The translations under genes and the position numbers were made by a program. Below are positions 1 through 9,970 of a stretch of DNA of 35,503 bases, one piece after another. Source of the stretch: DATEJJ01 sp039649115. GTDB taxonomy: Bacteria > Actinomycetota > Actinomycetes > Mycobacteriales > Micromonosporaceae. Under the pieces are notes generated by a model, which was not told where the DNA came from, did no database searches, and saw nothing but the letters and a program-made list of their open reading frames with translations. The stretch spans positions 1-35,503 of the forward strand of contig JBBWZQ010000010.1 of assembly GCA_039649115.1 (NCBI GenBank), given 5' to 3'. Numbering within the stretch: the first letter of the stretch is position 1; each line of letters begins with the position of its first letter.

Positions 1-67
1 CGAGGCGCTCGGCGTCGGCACGGTCGATCGGTTCGCCGGCAAGCGGCGAAATCTGAGGCATTGTCAT
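1..67 (-). CDS. 5' end of a possible ArsR-family regulator (partial)
   Basis: An open frame reads from an ATG at 67 off the left edge of the window, giving 22 residues that begin MTMPQISPLAGEPIDRADAE and then RL. The pattern of a short polar leader, then PLAGxP-D-xxDAExL, resembles the N-terminus of ArsR/SmtB metal-sensing repressors, where it precedes the first helix of the winged helix. No helix-turn-helix is in view, so the family is a guess from the leader alone. No clear ribosome binding site precedes it. It lies downstream of pyrE on the same strand. Confidence 0.3.
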   Translation of the reverse strand, partial: MTMPQISPLAGEPIDRADAERL

Positions 68-153
68 TTCGGCCAGCGCAGTTCCCACGAAATCCATCCT
101 TCCACCAACAGCATCGACCCGCCTGCATATCGCAGGACCGAATCGACAAATTT

Positions 154-693
154 TCAAACCGCAAGGCCGAGGTCGGTCAGTGAGAATACTGAGCGGTAGT
201 TCAGTCCCGCGGACCGCACGAGATCCCCCGCACCGCGATCCACGATCACTGCCACGCCCACCACCTCGGCTCCCGCTTGCCTCAACGCCTCCACCGCCGT
301 CATAGCGCTCTTTCCGGTAGTAGAGGTGTCCTCGACGACGAGCACCCGGCGTCCCGCCACATCCGGGCCCTCAATCCGTCTTTGCAAGCCATGGACCTTC
401 TCAGCCTTGCGAACGACGCACGCGTCCACCGCTCGGCCACGCACGGCGGCCGCGTGCAACATTGCCGTGGCGACGGGGTCCGCCCCCAACGTCAACCCGC
501 CCACGACGTCGAACTCCCAGTCCGCGACGAGATCGAGCATCACTCGCCCAACCAGCGGTGCGGCAGCGTGATGAAGGGTGATTCGGCGGAGGTCCACATA
601 GAAATCCGCCTCGCCACCCGAGGACAAGGCCACGCGGCCGTTTACCACAGCCAGTTCAGTGATGAGTTTACCGAGGTCGTCACGTTCGGTCAT
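154..693 (-). CDS. pyrE: Orotate phosphoribosyltransferase
   Basis: PyrE joins orotate to 5-phosphoribosyl-1-pyrophosphate to make orotidine monophosphate, the fifth step of pyrimidine synthesis. The 179-residue protein has the type I phosphoribosyltransferase fold. VVGGLTLGADPVA lies near residue 65, a substrate-contacting VVRKAEKVHG segment is present, and the PRPP-binding signature VLVVEDTSTTGKSA lies near residue 118. Length matches actinobacterial PyrE. The frame is open up to a GTG at 729, but the ATG at 693 fits the family's usual N-terminus. It also has a TACGCT hexamer 7 bases upstream, as expected for a leaderless -10 box, and no Shine-Dalgarno. No other pyr gene is nearby, so it is probably a monocistron. 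Confidence 0.93.
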   Translation of the reverse strand: MTERDDLGKLITELAVVNGRVALSSGGEADFYVDLRRITLHHAAAPLVGRVMLDLVADWEFDVVGGLTLGADPVATAMLHAAAVRGRAVDACVVRKAEKVHGLQRRIEGPDVAGRRVLVVEDTSTTGKSAMTAVEALRQAGAEVVGVAVIVDRGAGDLVRSAGLNYRSVFSLTDLGLAV

Positions 694-832
694 GCTGAAA
701 AGCGTACTGGTCACGCGTTCGACGGACACGAACGCCCCGCTATTCCGGCAGTCACATTCTTCCAGTTCCGGGCGACTTGGGCCACCAGTACACCAACGAC
801 ACGCCGGATACTGACGACTATCGTTGTGACAA

Positions 833-865
833 GAGTCGCTTTCTTGACGATCGTGTCAGCGACTC
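833..865. repeat. Inverted repeat upstream of pyrE
   Basis: Perfect 8-bp arms GAGTCGCT (833-840) and AGCGACTC (858-865) are separated by 17 bases. They lie about 140 bp upstream of the pyrE start and about 70 bp beyond the stop of the short-chain dehydrogenase. They could be an operator for pyrE or part of the dehydrogenase transcript end; there is no U-tract. The neighbouring 895-935 stretch is unusually AT-rich for this genome. Nothing else coding is seen between 730 and 936. Confidence 0.35.
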
Positions 866-936
866 GATGATCGGGTGCTAGAGCGCCGACGTATCCCAAA
901 CATTATTGGTTCAGATGCGTAATTTGTGCAAAAGGT

Positions 937-1719
937 CTACCGTTGGATGCGGCCGCGCGCGTCTTTTGACACGGTTCGTACCAGGCCCTGCGGCAGGTGC
1001 CGCAGGCCGAAGACCGCGACTTTGTACTTCCAGTCCGGCACGCTGACGATCTTTCCGCGCCGCAGATCGCGCAGGCCGTCCCGAACGACCTCCTCGGCGC
1101 TCAGCCACATCCAGTCCGGCATCATCGAGATGTTTATGCCGGCACGATTGTGAAATTCAGTACGGGTGTAGCCGGGGCAGAGCGCCATCACCCGAACCCG
1201 GGACGACCGGACCGACTCCGCGATCGACTGACTGAAGTTAGTCACCCACGCCTTGCTCGCCGAGTACGTCGAGCCGGGCATCGGCGTACCGAAACCCGCA
1301 ACCGATGAAACGTTCACAATCTCACCCCGCCGCCGCTCCACCATTCCGGGCAGCGCCGCCAGGGTGAGCCGCATGACCGCGTGGACATTGAGCCGCAGCA
1401 GTCTCTCCTCGCCATCCACGGTCGACTGCAGGAACGGTGCGTTGAGACTGATCCCGGCATTGTTGACCAGCATGTCGACCGGTTCCGCCGGGTCCGCGAG
1501 CCGGGCCTCCACCCGCTCGCAGCCCTCGGTCGTGGACAGGTCGGCGGCCATCGGTACCACCGTCACGCCGTGCCGGTCACCGAGCTCCGCACCGAACGCG
1601 ACCAGCCGCGCCTCGTCACGGGCGATCAGAACCAGGTCGTACCCCTCGACGGCCAGCCGCCGCGCGAACGCGGCGCCGATGCCGGCGGTCGCCCCCGTGA
1701 CCAGTGCGGTCTTGGTCAC
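937..1719 (-). CDS. Short-chain dehydrogenase/reductase (SDR)
   Basis: A 260-residue classical SDR, an NAD(P)-dependent oxidoreductase of unknown substrate. The nucleotide-binding motif TGATAGIG lies at about residues 8-15, NNAG (VNNAGIS) near residue 88, and the catalytic set is a serine in NVSSVAG with YSASK further on. The C-terminal part PGYTRTEFHNRAG resembles the DltE/YqjQ-like subgroup that acts on lipid-like or small carbonyl substrates. The frame is open to 1791, but GTG at 1719 is chosen because it starts just before the Rossmann strand and has GAGGAG 6-7 bases upstream. It follows the membrane protein at 1758-2363 by 38 bases on the same strand, probably as an operon. Confidence 0.9.
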   Translation of the reverse strand: MTKTALVTGATAGIGAAFARRLAVEGYDLVLIARDEARLVAFGAELGDRHGVTVVPMAADLSTTEGCERVEARLADPAEPVDMLVNNAGISLNAPFLQSTVDGEERLLRLNVHAVMRLTLAALPGMVERRRGEIVNVSSVAGFGTPMPGSTYSASKAWVTNFSQSIAESVRSSRVRVMALCPGYTRTEFHNRAGINISMMPDWMWLSAEEVVRDGLRDLRRGKIVSVPDWKYKVAVFGLRHLPQGLVRTVSKDARGRIQR

Positions 1720-1757
1720 CAGTGTCTCCTCGTGTGAAAGGTGCCGGATCGATGTGC

Positions 1758-2363
1758 TCAGGCGGTCGGCGGCGGGACCGGCGGCTGCCACGCCGCAGGC
1801 TGTTCGGGCTTACGGAAGAACCGGTTGGCGGCCGGCAGCGCGAGCAGGATCACCGTCGCGACCAGGGCGACGAGGGAGATGACTCCGATCGTGGTGAGCA
1901 CCGGCTGGTACCACCCCGGCCAGGCGTTGTCGAGCGCCTGCTGGATCTCCTGGCCGCTGGGAGCGCCGTTGGCGGAGCCGGTACCACCGGTACTGAGGGC
2001 GGCCGAATTCAGCGCGAGGCCGGCGACGGAAATGCAGATGGACAGGCCGGCGACGATCCAGGTGATGATCCGGGCCGGATTCCTGCCCCGGCCGTCCAGG
2101 ACCGCCAGTACCACGTACCCGACGCCCAGGAGCAGGCCGAACCCCACCGCGGAGGCGGCCGAGATCGCCACGAACATGTCCTCGGCGCCCTTCATGGGCG
2201 TCGCGACGAAGACCTCCCGGTACGCCTGCCTGCTCGCGCCCAACTGGCTGAGGGTGACGACGGCCGACAGGACCTGGGCCGCGGCGACCAGGCAGAGCAG
2301 CCAGCACGCGACGGTGACGACGGCAGGCCGCCTCTTCGGCTCCACCGGCGCGGCGTACGCCAT
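1758..2363 (-). CDS. Predicted four-helix integral membrane protein, unknown function
   Basis: The 201-residue protein is not assigned to a named family. A short N-terminal cytoplasmic segment is followed by hydrophobic stretches at about residues 15-37, 63-88, 98-120 and 155-178. Between the third and fourth lies a polar Gly/Ser loop (STGGTGSANGAPSG and on), and the tail is Pro-rich (PVPPPTA). The ATG has a strong GGGGAGGAG Shine-Dalgarno. A short-chain dehydrogenase follows on the same strand, so the two may be cotranscribed. The order helix, loop, paired helices is common in small actinobacterial membrane proteins and gives no functional clue. Confidence 0.72.
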   Translation of the reverse strand: MAYAAPVEPKRRPAVVTVACWLLCLVAAAQVLSAVVTLSQLGASRQAYREVFVATPMKGAEDMFVAISAASAVGFGLLLGVGYVVLAVLDGRGRNPARIITWIVAGLSICISVAGLALNSAALSTGGTGSANGAPSGQEIQQALDNAWPGWYQPVLTTIGVISLVALVATVILLALPAANRFFRKPEQPAAWQPPVPPPTA

Positions 2364-2481
2364 CGACGTCTCCTCCCCGGGCGTCCCGGCGCCTCCCGGG
2401 ACATCCGGCGGACACGGTATCCGGTGGAGATCGAATACGCGAGGCTGATCACATGGCCGTTCGGGTCTGTTTACCGGCGGG

Positions 2482-2829
2482 TCAGGCCGGCTCGTGCTGG
2501 GCGGCCGCGTACTCGGCGATCGTCGTCCGGTTCTTCACGCAGCCCGTGAAGGTCTCGACCGGGGAGCGGTCGCCGGCCAGCCGCTGCCACGCGTCCCGAC
2601 CGGCCTGCCGGTCGCAGCGCGCCAGGAGGAATGCGGCGTACACCCGCCCGGCCGCCGATCCCCGGTCGAGCAGGCGCTCCAGCCGCGGTCGCAGCGCCGG
2701 CCCGCACTCGTCGGCCACGGCGTCGAACGCCCTGGTCACCGACAGCACCTCGCCGGCGAAACCGACTCCGCCGAACGCGACCACCTCGGCCTGCTCCAGT
2801 TCGCGCAGATTCCGCTCGAGCTCCTCCAT
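2482..2829 (-). CDS. Small unknown protein downstream of clpB
   Basis: From ATG 2829 the protein is 115 residues and probably all helical. It begins with a charged stretch (MEELERNLRELEQAE) and continues with helices such as LRPRLERLLDRGSAAGRVYAAFLLARCDRQAG, which recall one or two HEAT-like repeats; no family is recognised. The frame also extends upstream to a GTG at 2913 that overlaps the clpB stop as GTGA, which would add 28 residues and imply translational coupling. I prefer 2829 because GAAGGGAG precedes it at good spacing. It is likely cotranscribed with clpB and so heat-inducible. Confidence 0.6.
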   Translation of the reverse strand: MEELERNLRELEQAEVVAFGGVGFAGEVLSVTRAFDAVADECGPALRPRLERLLDRGSAAGRVYAAFLLARCDRQAGRDAWQRLAGDRSPVETFTGCVKNRTTIAEYAAAQHEPA

Positions 2830-2909
2830 GTCGCTCCCTTCGACGGCGATCCTGGACGCCTGCGCGTGCTGCGGGTCGCGCAGGCGTCCAAGATCCCTAG
2901 AGAAAACGG

Positions 2910-5501
<2,592 letters not shown>

Positions 5502-5533
5502 CGGCTCCCCTGGCTGGACAGTTCCATGCTGGA

Positions 5534-5554
5534 GTTGAGTCTACCGCGCTCAAG
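5534..5554 (-). promoter_or_regulatory. HAIR-like HspR operator of clpB
   Basis: On the minus strand the site reads CTTGAGC, seven bases, ACTCAAC. That is two mismatches from the HspR inverted repeat (HAIR) consensus CTTGAGT-N7-ACTCAAG. It lies 33-53 bp upstream of the clpB ATG, where a repressor would cover the promoter. The cognate repressor gene hspR is at 8307-8765. Position and spacing are read directly; binding is inferred. Confidence 0.8.
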
Positions 5555-5606
5555 TTCAGTTCCGCTTCCCGGGGGAGCGCAGGCGGAGCCGGTCTTTGGC
5601 GGAGCC

Positions 5607-5648
5607 GAGCACCCCCAACGCCTCCCCGGGGGAGCGTGGGGCGTGCTC
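5607..5648. repeat. GC-rich imperfect hairpin between clpB and the 5.7-kb promoter
   Basis: GAGCAC at 5607-5612 and GTGCTC at 5643-5648 bound a 42-base region whose two halves are imperfect reverse complements, folding into one long GC-rich hairpin with almost no loop. It sits between two divergent promoters, so it is not an obvious terminator of either. It may be a dispersed intergenic repeat. Confidence 0.4.
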
Positions 5649-5668
5649 GCTCGCCCGGGTGCCGGGCA

Positions 5669-5713
5669 TTGACTGAGGTAGATCAGGCGGGATACCTTAG
5701 GAAAGTTTCCTAA
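5669..5713 (+). promoter_or_regulatory. Promoter with overlapping 17-bp palindromic operator
   Basis: TTGACT (5669-5674) and TACCTT (5693-5698) are separated by 18 bases, a good vegetative-type promoter. The perfect palindrome TTAGGAAAGTTTCCTAA (5697-5713, 8-bp arms around one base) begins inside the -10 box and covers the probable start point near 5705, so a bound protein would block initiation. A GAGGA Shine-Dalgarno (5715-5719) and an ATG at 5728 follow at once. From memory, similar palindromes occur before secreted polysaccharide-degrading enzymes in actinomycetes; I cannot confirm this here or name the repressor. Confidence 0.6.
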
Positions 5714-5727
5714 AAGAGGAGCGCCGG

Positions 5728-5957
5728 ATGAGACGGGTAGCGATGATCGGGCGGCACGACGTGGGTCCGATCTTCGGCATCGCGGACGGTCGGAAACCGG
5801 TCAGTCGGGCCAACAGCAACCACATCGGGGCGCTGGCCTTCTGGTTTGCGGCCGGGACAACGGCGGCTGTCCGGGAGGCGGCGTATCACCGACATGCAGT
5901 TCCATATCTCAATCTACGTACCAGTTCACCGGCATCTTCGGCGGCTTCACCGGCTGA
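5728..5957 (+). pseudogene. Probable decayed short gene behind the palindromic promoter
   Basis: The ATG at 5728 has a good Shine-Dalgarno and opens an 86-residue frame (to 5988) beginning MRRVAMIGRHDVG. The first 55-60 codons have high GC at the third position, as real genes here do; from about 5885 this is lost. Coding-like third-position GC then appears in a different frame, giving QSTYQFTGIFGGFTG and a TGA at 5955-5957. The simplest reading is a gene whose middle has been lost or frameshifted, leaving the start and the last residues. No family is recognised in either piece. The alternative is a short intact gene of unknown function. Confidence 0.35.
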
Positions 5958-5964
5958 GGCCATG

Positions 5965-6009
5965 AGCTCCGGGCCGGCCCGCGATTAAAGCTCCGGGCCG
6001 GCCCGTGAT
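5965..6009. repeat. Tandem 24-bp-period repeat with GGGCCGGCCC palindromes
   Basis: AGCTCCGGGCCGGCCCG plus the next four bases occurs at 5965-5985 and again at 5989-6009, with 20 of 21 bases identical. Each unit contains the perfect palindrome GGGCCGGCCC. The pair ends 23 bp before the ATG of the KhtT-like gene, so it could be a double operator for the antiporter genes or a transcription-end hairpin for whatever precedes it. Confidence 0.7.
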
Positions 6010-6032
6010 ATTTCCCTCGGTACCGTGGGCGC

Positions 6033-6527
6033 ATGGCCATTCGCGTGGAACGGACCGCTCTGCCCGGGATCGGGGTACGCCACGACATCCTGACCAGCGC
6101 CGGCCGCCGGGTCGGGGTGATCTCCCGGCGCAGCGGGCAGCGGGACCTGGTGATCGCCGACCTGGACGATCCGGATGCCTCCACGGCACAGGTGCCGCTC
6201 ACCGACGACGAGGCCGACGCGATGGCCGAACTGCTCGGCTCCTCGGCGATCCTGAGCCGGCTCACCCGGCTCACCGACGAGGTGGACGCGATCTTCACCG
6301 AGCAGGTGTCGCTCGGCCTGGACTCCCCGTACGCCGGCCGCAAGCTGGGTGAAACCCGGGCCCGTACCCGGACCAAGGCCTCGATCGTCGCGGTCATCCG
6401 GGGACAGAGCGTGCACGCCTCGCCCGGCCCGGACTTCGTGTTCGAGGACGGCGACATCGTGGTGGCGGTCGGCACCCGTACCGGCCTGGACCGGTTGACG
6501 GCCATCCTCTCCGGTGCCCTGGCCTGA
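6033..6527 (+). CDS. khtT: KhtT-like regulatory subunit of a cation/proton antiporter
   Basis: A 164-residue cytoplasmic protein with two parts. The N-terminal half (MAIRVERTALPGIGVRHDI and on) is like the start of Bacillus KhtT. The C-terminal half (about 85-164) is a TrkA-C/RCK-C domain with GRKLGETRARTRTKASIVAV and EDGDIVVAVGT, which binds small regulatory ligands. In KhtTU-type systems this subunit gates the membrane antiporter in response to nucleotides and pH. The antiporter gene follows after three bases, as expected for the pair. The ATG at 6033 has no clear Shine-Dalgarno. The window shows no selectivity for K+ versus Na+. Confidence 0.87.
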   Translation: MAIRVERTALPGIGVRHDILTSAGRRVGVISRRSGQRDLVIADLDDPDASTAQVPLTDDEADAMAELLGSSAILSRLTRLTDEVDAIFTEQVSLGLDSPYAGRKLGETRARTRTKASIVAVIRGQSVHASPGPDFVFEDGDIVVAVGTRTGLDRLTAILSGALA

Positions 6528-6530
6528 CCG

Positions 6531-7730
6531 GTGCACCCGCCGACCCTGCTCATCGAGATCGGCGCCGTGCTGCTCGCGCTCGGCCTGCTCGGGCGGCTGG
6601 GCGGCCGGTACGGCATGTCGCCGATCCCGCTGTACCTGCTCGGCGGGCTGGCCTTCGGGCAGGGTGGGCTGCTCCCGTTGTCCGCGAGCCAGGACTTCTT
6701 CAGCGTGGTGGCCGAGATCGGGGTGGTGCTCCTGCTGCTGACCCTCGGCCTGGAGTACGCACCCGTGGAGCTGCTCGCCAGCCTGCGCACCGGTGCCCGG
6801 GCCGGGCTCGTCGACGCCGTCCTCGGCGCGGTACCCGGTGCCGCCCTCGCGCTCATCCTGGGCTGGGGACCGGTGGCCGCGGTCGCGATGGCCGGAGTCA
6901 CCTGGGTCTCCTCGTCCGGCGTGGTCGCGAAGATCCTCGGCGACCTGGGCCGGCTGGGCAACCGGGAGACCCCGATGATCCTCTCGGTTCTCGTCATCGA
7001 GGATCTGGCGATGGCCTTCTACCTGCCGCTGCTGTCCGCCCTGCTGGCCCGGGAGGAACTGCTGCGCGGCGTGCTGACGCTGGTCATCGCGGTGACCGCG
7101 GTCGCCGTCGTTCTCCTGATCGCCATCAGGTACGGCCGCTTCGTCAGCGCGCTGGTCTCGGCCGACGATCCCGAGGCGCTGCTGCTCGGGGTGCTCGGGC
7201 TGACCCTGCTGGTTTCCGGCATCGCCCAGGAGCTGCAGGTGTCCGCGGCGGTCGGCGCGTTCCTCGTGGGCATCGCGCTGTCCGGGCCGGTCGCGCACCA
7301 CGCGGCCCGGGTGCTGACGCCGCTGCGGGACCTGTCCGCGGCCGTGTTCTTCCTGTCCTTCGGCCTGTCCACCAACGCCGGCCGGATCCCGCCGGTGCTG
7401 CTGCCCGCGCTCGGGCTCGCCGTGGTGACCATGGCGGGCAAGGTGCTCACCGGGTACCTCGCGGCCCGCCGGGCGGGCATCGGCCGGCCGGGCCGGTGGC
7501 GGGCCGGCCTGACCCTGGTACCGCGCGGCGAGTTCTCGATCGTGATCGCCGGGCTGGCCGCGACCTCGGCGGCGGTCGATGCCCGGATCGGGCCGCTGGC
7601 CACCGCGTACGTCCTGATCACGGTGGTTCTCGGTCCACCGCTGGCCAGATTGCCGGATACCGCCTGGTTCCGTCGCCGGATCCGGGCCGGGCCGGTGGCG
7701 GAGCGCGGCGGACCGGTAACGGCTCGGTGA
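6531..7730 (+). CDS. khtU: CPA2-family cation/proton antiporter, KhtU-like
   Basis: A 399-residue integral membrane protein with about 12 hydrophobic segments and the Na+/H+ exchanger fold. Hallmarks are LTLGLEYAPVELL in the early helices, TWVSSSGVVAKILGDLGRLGNRETP in the core, the charged VIEDLAMAFYLPLLSALL segment, and FLSFGLSTNAG with LVPRGEFSIVIAG near the end. It exports K+ or Na+ in exchange for protons. Unlike KefB/KefC it ends without a TrkA-N domain; the regulatory domain is the separate product of the preceding gene. GTG is the start, three bases after the khtT stop, so translation is likely coupled. Confidence 0.9.
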   Translation: MHPPTLLIEIGAVLLALGLLGRLGGRYGMSPIPLYLLGGLAFGQGGLLPLSASQDFFSVVAEIGVVLLLLTLGLEYAPVELLASLRTGARAGLVDAVLGAVPGAALALILGWGPVAAVAMAGVTWVSSSGVVAKILGDLGRLGNRETPMILSVLVIEDLAMAFYLPLLSALLAREELLRGVLTLVIAVTAVAVVLLIAIRYGRFVSALVSADDPEALLLGVLGLTLLVSGIAQELQVSAAVGAFLVGIALSGPVAHHAARVLTPLRDLSAAVFFLSFGLSTNAGRIPPVLLPALGLAVVTMAGKVLTGYLAARRAGIGRPGRWRAGLTLVPRGEFSIVIAGLAATSAAVDARIGPLATAYVLITVVLGPPLARLPDTAWFRRRIRAGPVAERGGPVTAR

Positions 7731-7840
7731 AATGAGCTGCCCGGACACTTCCGTTCACGCCCGTGGCCACGTTACGGTGACGCCACCCAGCCGCGAAGAA
7801 GATGATCGCTGGGCCCCACAGTCGATCAGTGAGCGTCCAG

Positions 7841-8272
7841 ATGACGATGCAGCAGTCAGCCTTTCGCGGCTTCGCGAACGCGGTCGATCCTAAGCCCGCG
7901 GAGCTGCGCGCCTGGGCGTACCAGCCAGACTCGGTGGAGCTGCACACGATGCCGGCCGACTGGGACCTGCTCGTGGCCGGCGACTACCTGATCTCGACAC
8001 TGTACGAGCTGGCCATGGACCGGGCCTGTCCGGCACGCCGGTTCGCCCTGCACTGCCTGTACATCTACGCCGCCGACGGGATCCGCACCAACTTCCGCGC
8101 CCACCCGAAGCGGCGGCTGCGCAAGATGGTCGAGCAGGCCGAGCAGGACGGCGACGAGCTGATGGCCACCTGGGCACACAACGCGCGGATGCTCCTGGCC
8201 CGGCCGGAGCTGTTCGACTATCACGAGTGGTGCGAGGGCGGCCTGGTGCGCCACCCCCGCCGCCTCAACTGA
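7841..8272 (+). CDS. Conserved actinobacterial protein of unknown function
   Basis: From ATG 7841 the product is 143 residues, soluble and mostly helical, beginning MTMQQSAFRGFANAVDPKPAEL. It has conserved-looking patches such as ADWDLLVAGDYLISTLYELAMDR, a short Cys-containing segment (CPARRFALHCLY) and a Trp/His-rich end. No domain is recognised. The frame extends upstream to ATG 7802 and GTG 7829; I chose 7841 because the sequence becomes protein-like there, with little help from ribosome sites. It converges on hspR, and its stop codon is the first three bases of a palindromic repeat (8270-8302). Confidence 0.72.
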   Translation: MTMQQSAFRGFANAVDPKPAELRAWAYQPDSVELHTMPADWDLLVAGDYLISTLYELAMDRACPARRFALHCLYIYAADGIRTNFRAHPKRRLRKMVEQAEQDGDELMATWAHNARMLLARPELFDYHEWCEGGLVRHPRRLN

Positions 8273-8302
8273 GCTGGCTGGCGCTCGCGCCGCTCCCGCG
8301 CC
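8270..8302. repeat. Stop-codon-embedded GC-rich repeat element, copy 1
   Basis: Thirty-three bases starting with the TGA of the preceding gene (TGAGCTGGCTGGCGCTCGC and on to CCCGCGCC). A second copy, inverted in the window, starts with the TGA of the acyl-CoA dehydrogenase at 29343-29345. The two agree at 31 of 33 positions apart from a 9-base insertion in copy 2. It contains GGCG-CTCG-CGCC and may act as a terminator between convergent genes. Confidence 0.55.
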
Positions 8303-8306
8303 GGTC

Positions 8307-8765
8307 TCACTCCCGCTCGGGAGAGCGCCGGGGTTTCCACACCACCAGCGCCGTGCTCCGGGCATCCCGGCCGGGTATCAGATCGCGCCCAGGGTAGGCC
8401 CGCAGCGCCTCCATCTCGGCGACCCGCCGGTGCGCCGCGGCCAGGTCCGCCTCCAGCTCCATGACCCGCTGCTGCAGGTCGGTGACGAAGCGCTCCAGGT
8501 CGATGATCCGCTTGATCCCGGCCAGGTTGACCCCGTCCTCCTGGCTCAGGCGCTGGATCTCGCGGAGCATCGTGACGTCCCGGACGCTGTAGCGCCGGCC
8601 GCCGCCCGGTGCCCGGCCGGGCTGGACCAGGCCCATCCGGTCGTACTGGCGCAGGGTCTGGGGGTGCATGCCGGCCATCCGGGCGGCCACCGAGATGATC
8701 AGTACCTTCGCGTCCGAGGTCTGCTCGATCGCCAGGAAGAACTCCACATCAGGGTTCAGGTTCAC
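8307..8765 (-). CDS. hspR: Heat-shock transcriptional repressor HspR (MerR family)
   Basis: HspR is a DNA-binding repressor that holds down dnaK and clpB promoters at normal temperature, with DnaK as corepressor in Streptomyces. The 152-residue protein has the MerR-type winged helix at about 22-62 (ISVAARMAGMHPQTLRQYDRMGLVQP, then GGGRRYS). A helical coiled segment follows (DLERFVTDLQQRVMELEADLAAAHRRVAEMEAL). The basic tail ends VWKPRRSPERE. The GTG at 8765 overlaps the dnaJ stop as GTGA, which fixes the start and implies coupled translation at the end of the operon. Two candidate operators are in this window, before dnaK and before clpB. Confidence 0.94.
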   Translation of the reverse strand: MNLNPDVEFFLAIEQTSDAKVLIISVAARMAGMHPQTLRQYDRMGLVQPGRAPGGGRRYSVRDVTMLREIQRLSQEDGVNLAGIKRIIDLERFVTDLQQRVMELEADLAAAHRRVAEMEALRAYPGRDLIPGRDARSTALVVWKPRRSPERE

Positions 8766-9931
8766 TGGGTCACCTGCTTTTCGATGTGCTCGCGGGGAGC
8801 CGGCGGCGCGGCAGCGGCATACGCCGCCAGTGCGTCCCGAGCCGCCCCGGGCAGGTCCTTCGGCACCACCACGTCGACGGTGACCAGCAGGTCGCCGTTG
8901 GTACCGTCGCGCTTGGTCACGCCCCGGCCGCGTACGCGCAGCCGGCGCCCGCTCGGGGTGCCCGGCGGTACCCGCACCGTCACGGCACCGTTCATCGTCG
9001 GTACCCGCAGGTCGACGCCGTTGACCGCCTCCGGAAACGTGATCGGCACGGTCAGCGTCAGGTCGTCGCCGTCCCGCCCGAACAGCGCGTCCTCGCGTAC
9101 CTTGATCAGCACGTACAGGTCGCCCGCCGAGCCGCCCCGCTCGCCCGGCTCGCCGCGGCCGGCCAGCCGGATGCGCGCCCCGTCGGCCACGCCGGAGGGG
9201 ATCCGGACGTTGAGGGTCCGGGTCTTGGTGACCCCGCCCGTGCCCTTGCACTCCGGGCACTTCTCGTCGACGATCGTGCCCACGCCCTGGCAGGCGCGGC
9301 ACGGCTCGGAGAAGCTGAACGCCCCCTGGTTGCTGGTCACCAGCCCGGTGCCGGCGCAGACCGGGCAGGTACGCGGCTTGGTGCCGGGCTTGGCGCCATT
9401 GCCGTGGCACACGTCGCACACGCCCGGGGCGCGCAGCGTCAAGGGCAGTGTCACGCCGGCGACCGCGTCCCGGAAGTCCAGCGTGACCTCCGCCTCCACG
9501 TCCCGGCCGCGCATCGGGCCGCGCCGGGTGGCGGTGCCGGTCCGCCCGCCACCCGAGAAGATCGAGCTGAACAGGTCGGAGAAGCCCGCGCCGCCGAAGC
9601 GCCGGTCGGTACCGGCGCCCGCCGTGTCGCCGAACAGGTCGGACATGTCGAAGCTGCCACCGCCGCCGCGGGTGCCGCGCCGGAACGCGCCGGACCCGAA
9701 CAGTTGGCGCATCTCGTCGTACTCGGACCGCTTGCGGTCGTCGGAGAGCACGTCGTAAGCCTCCGAGACCGCCTTGAACCGCTCCTCGGCCTCCCGGTTG
9801 CCCGGGTTGCGGTCCGGATGCGACTCGCGCGCCGCCTTCCGGTACGCCTTCTTGATCTCGTCCGTGGAGGCTGACTTCGTGACGCCGAGGACGGCGTAGA
9901 AGTCCTTCTCCAGCCAGTCCTTCGAACTCAT
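8762..9931 (-). CDS. dnaJ: Chaperone protein DnaJ (Hsp40)
   Basis: DnaJ delivers unfolded substrates to DnaK and stimulates its ATPase. The 389-residue protein is a full type I DnaJ: J-domain with HPD at residues 38-40, a Gly/Phe/Ser-rich linker (about 75-145), and a cysteine-rich domain (about 168-230). That domain has four CxxCxGxG units (CDVCHGNG, CPVCAGTG, CRACQGVG, CPECKGTG) that bind two zinc ions. The C-terminal substrate-binding barrels follow. It is the third gene of dnaK-grpE-dnaJ-hspR, 39 bp after grpE and with its own GGAGGAG site, so it can be translated independently of grpE. Confidence 0.97.
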   Translation of the reverse strand: MSSKDWLEKDFYAVLGVTKSASTDEIKKAYRKAARESHPDRNPGNREAEERFKAVSEAYDVLSDDRKRSEYDEMRQLFGSGAFRRGTRGGGGSFDMSDLFGDTAGAGTDRRFGGAGFSDLFSSIFSGGGRTGTATRRGPMRGRDVEAEVTLDFRDAVAGVTLPLTLRAPGVCDVCHGNGAKPGTKPRTCPVCAGTGLVTSNQGAFSFSEPCRACQGVGTIVDEKCPECKGTGGVTKTRTLNVRIPSGVADGARIRLAGRGEPGERGGSAGDLYVLIKVREDALFGRDGDDLTLTVPITFPEAVNGVDLRVPTMNGAVTVRVPPGTPSGRRLRVRGRGVTKRDGTNGDLLVTVDVVVPKDLPGAARDALAAYAAAAPPAPREHIEKQVTQ

Positions 9932-9970
9932 CGCGTCACCTCCTCCCCGTGCTGCGGCCCGGTCCGGTGT

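Noticed and set aside
5909..7748. Large minus-strand frames opposite the khtTU genes
   Set aside because: Products are low-complexity and repetitive; the plus-strand genes have clear motifs and a coupled arrangement.
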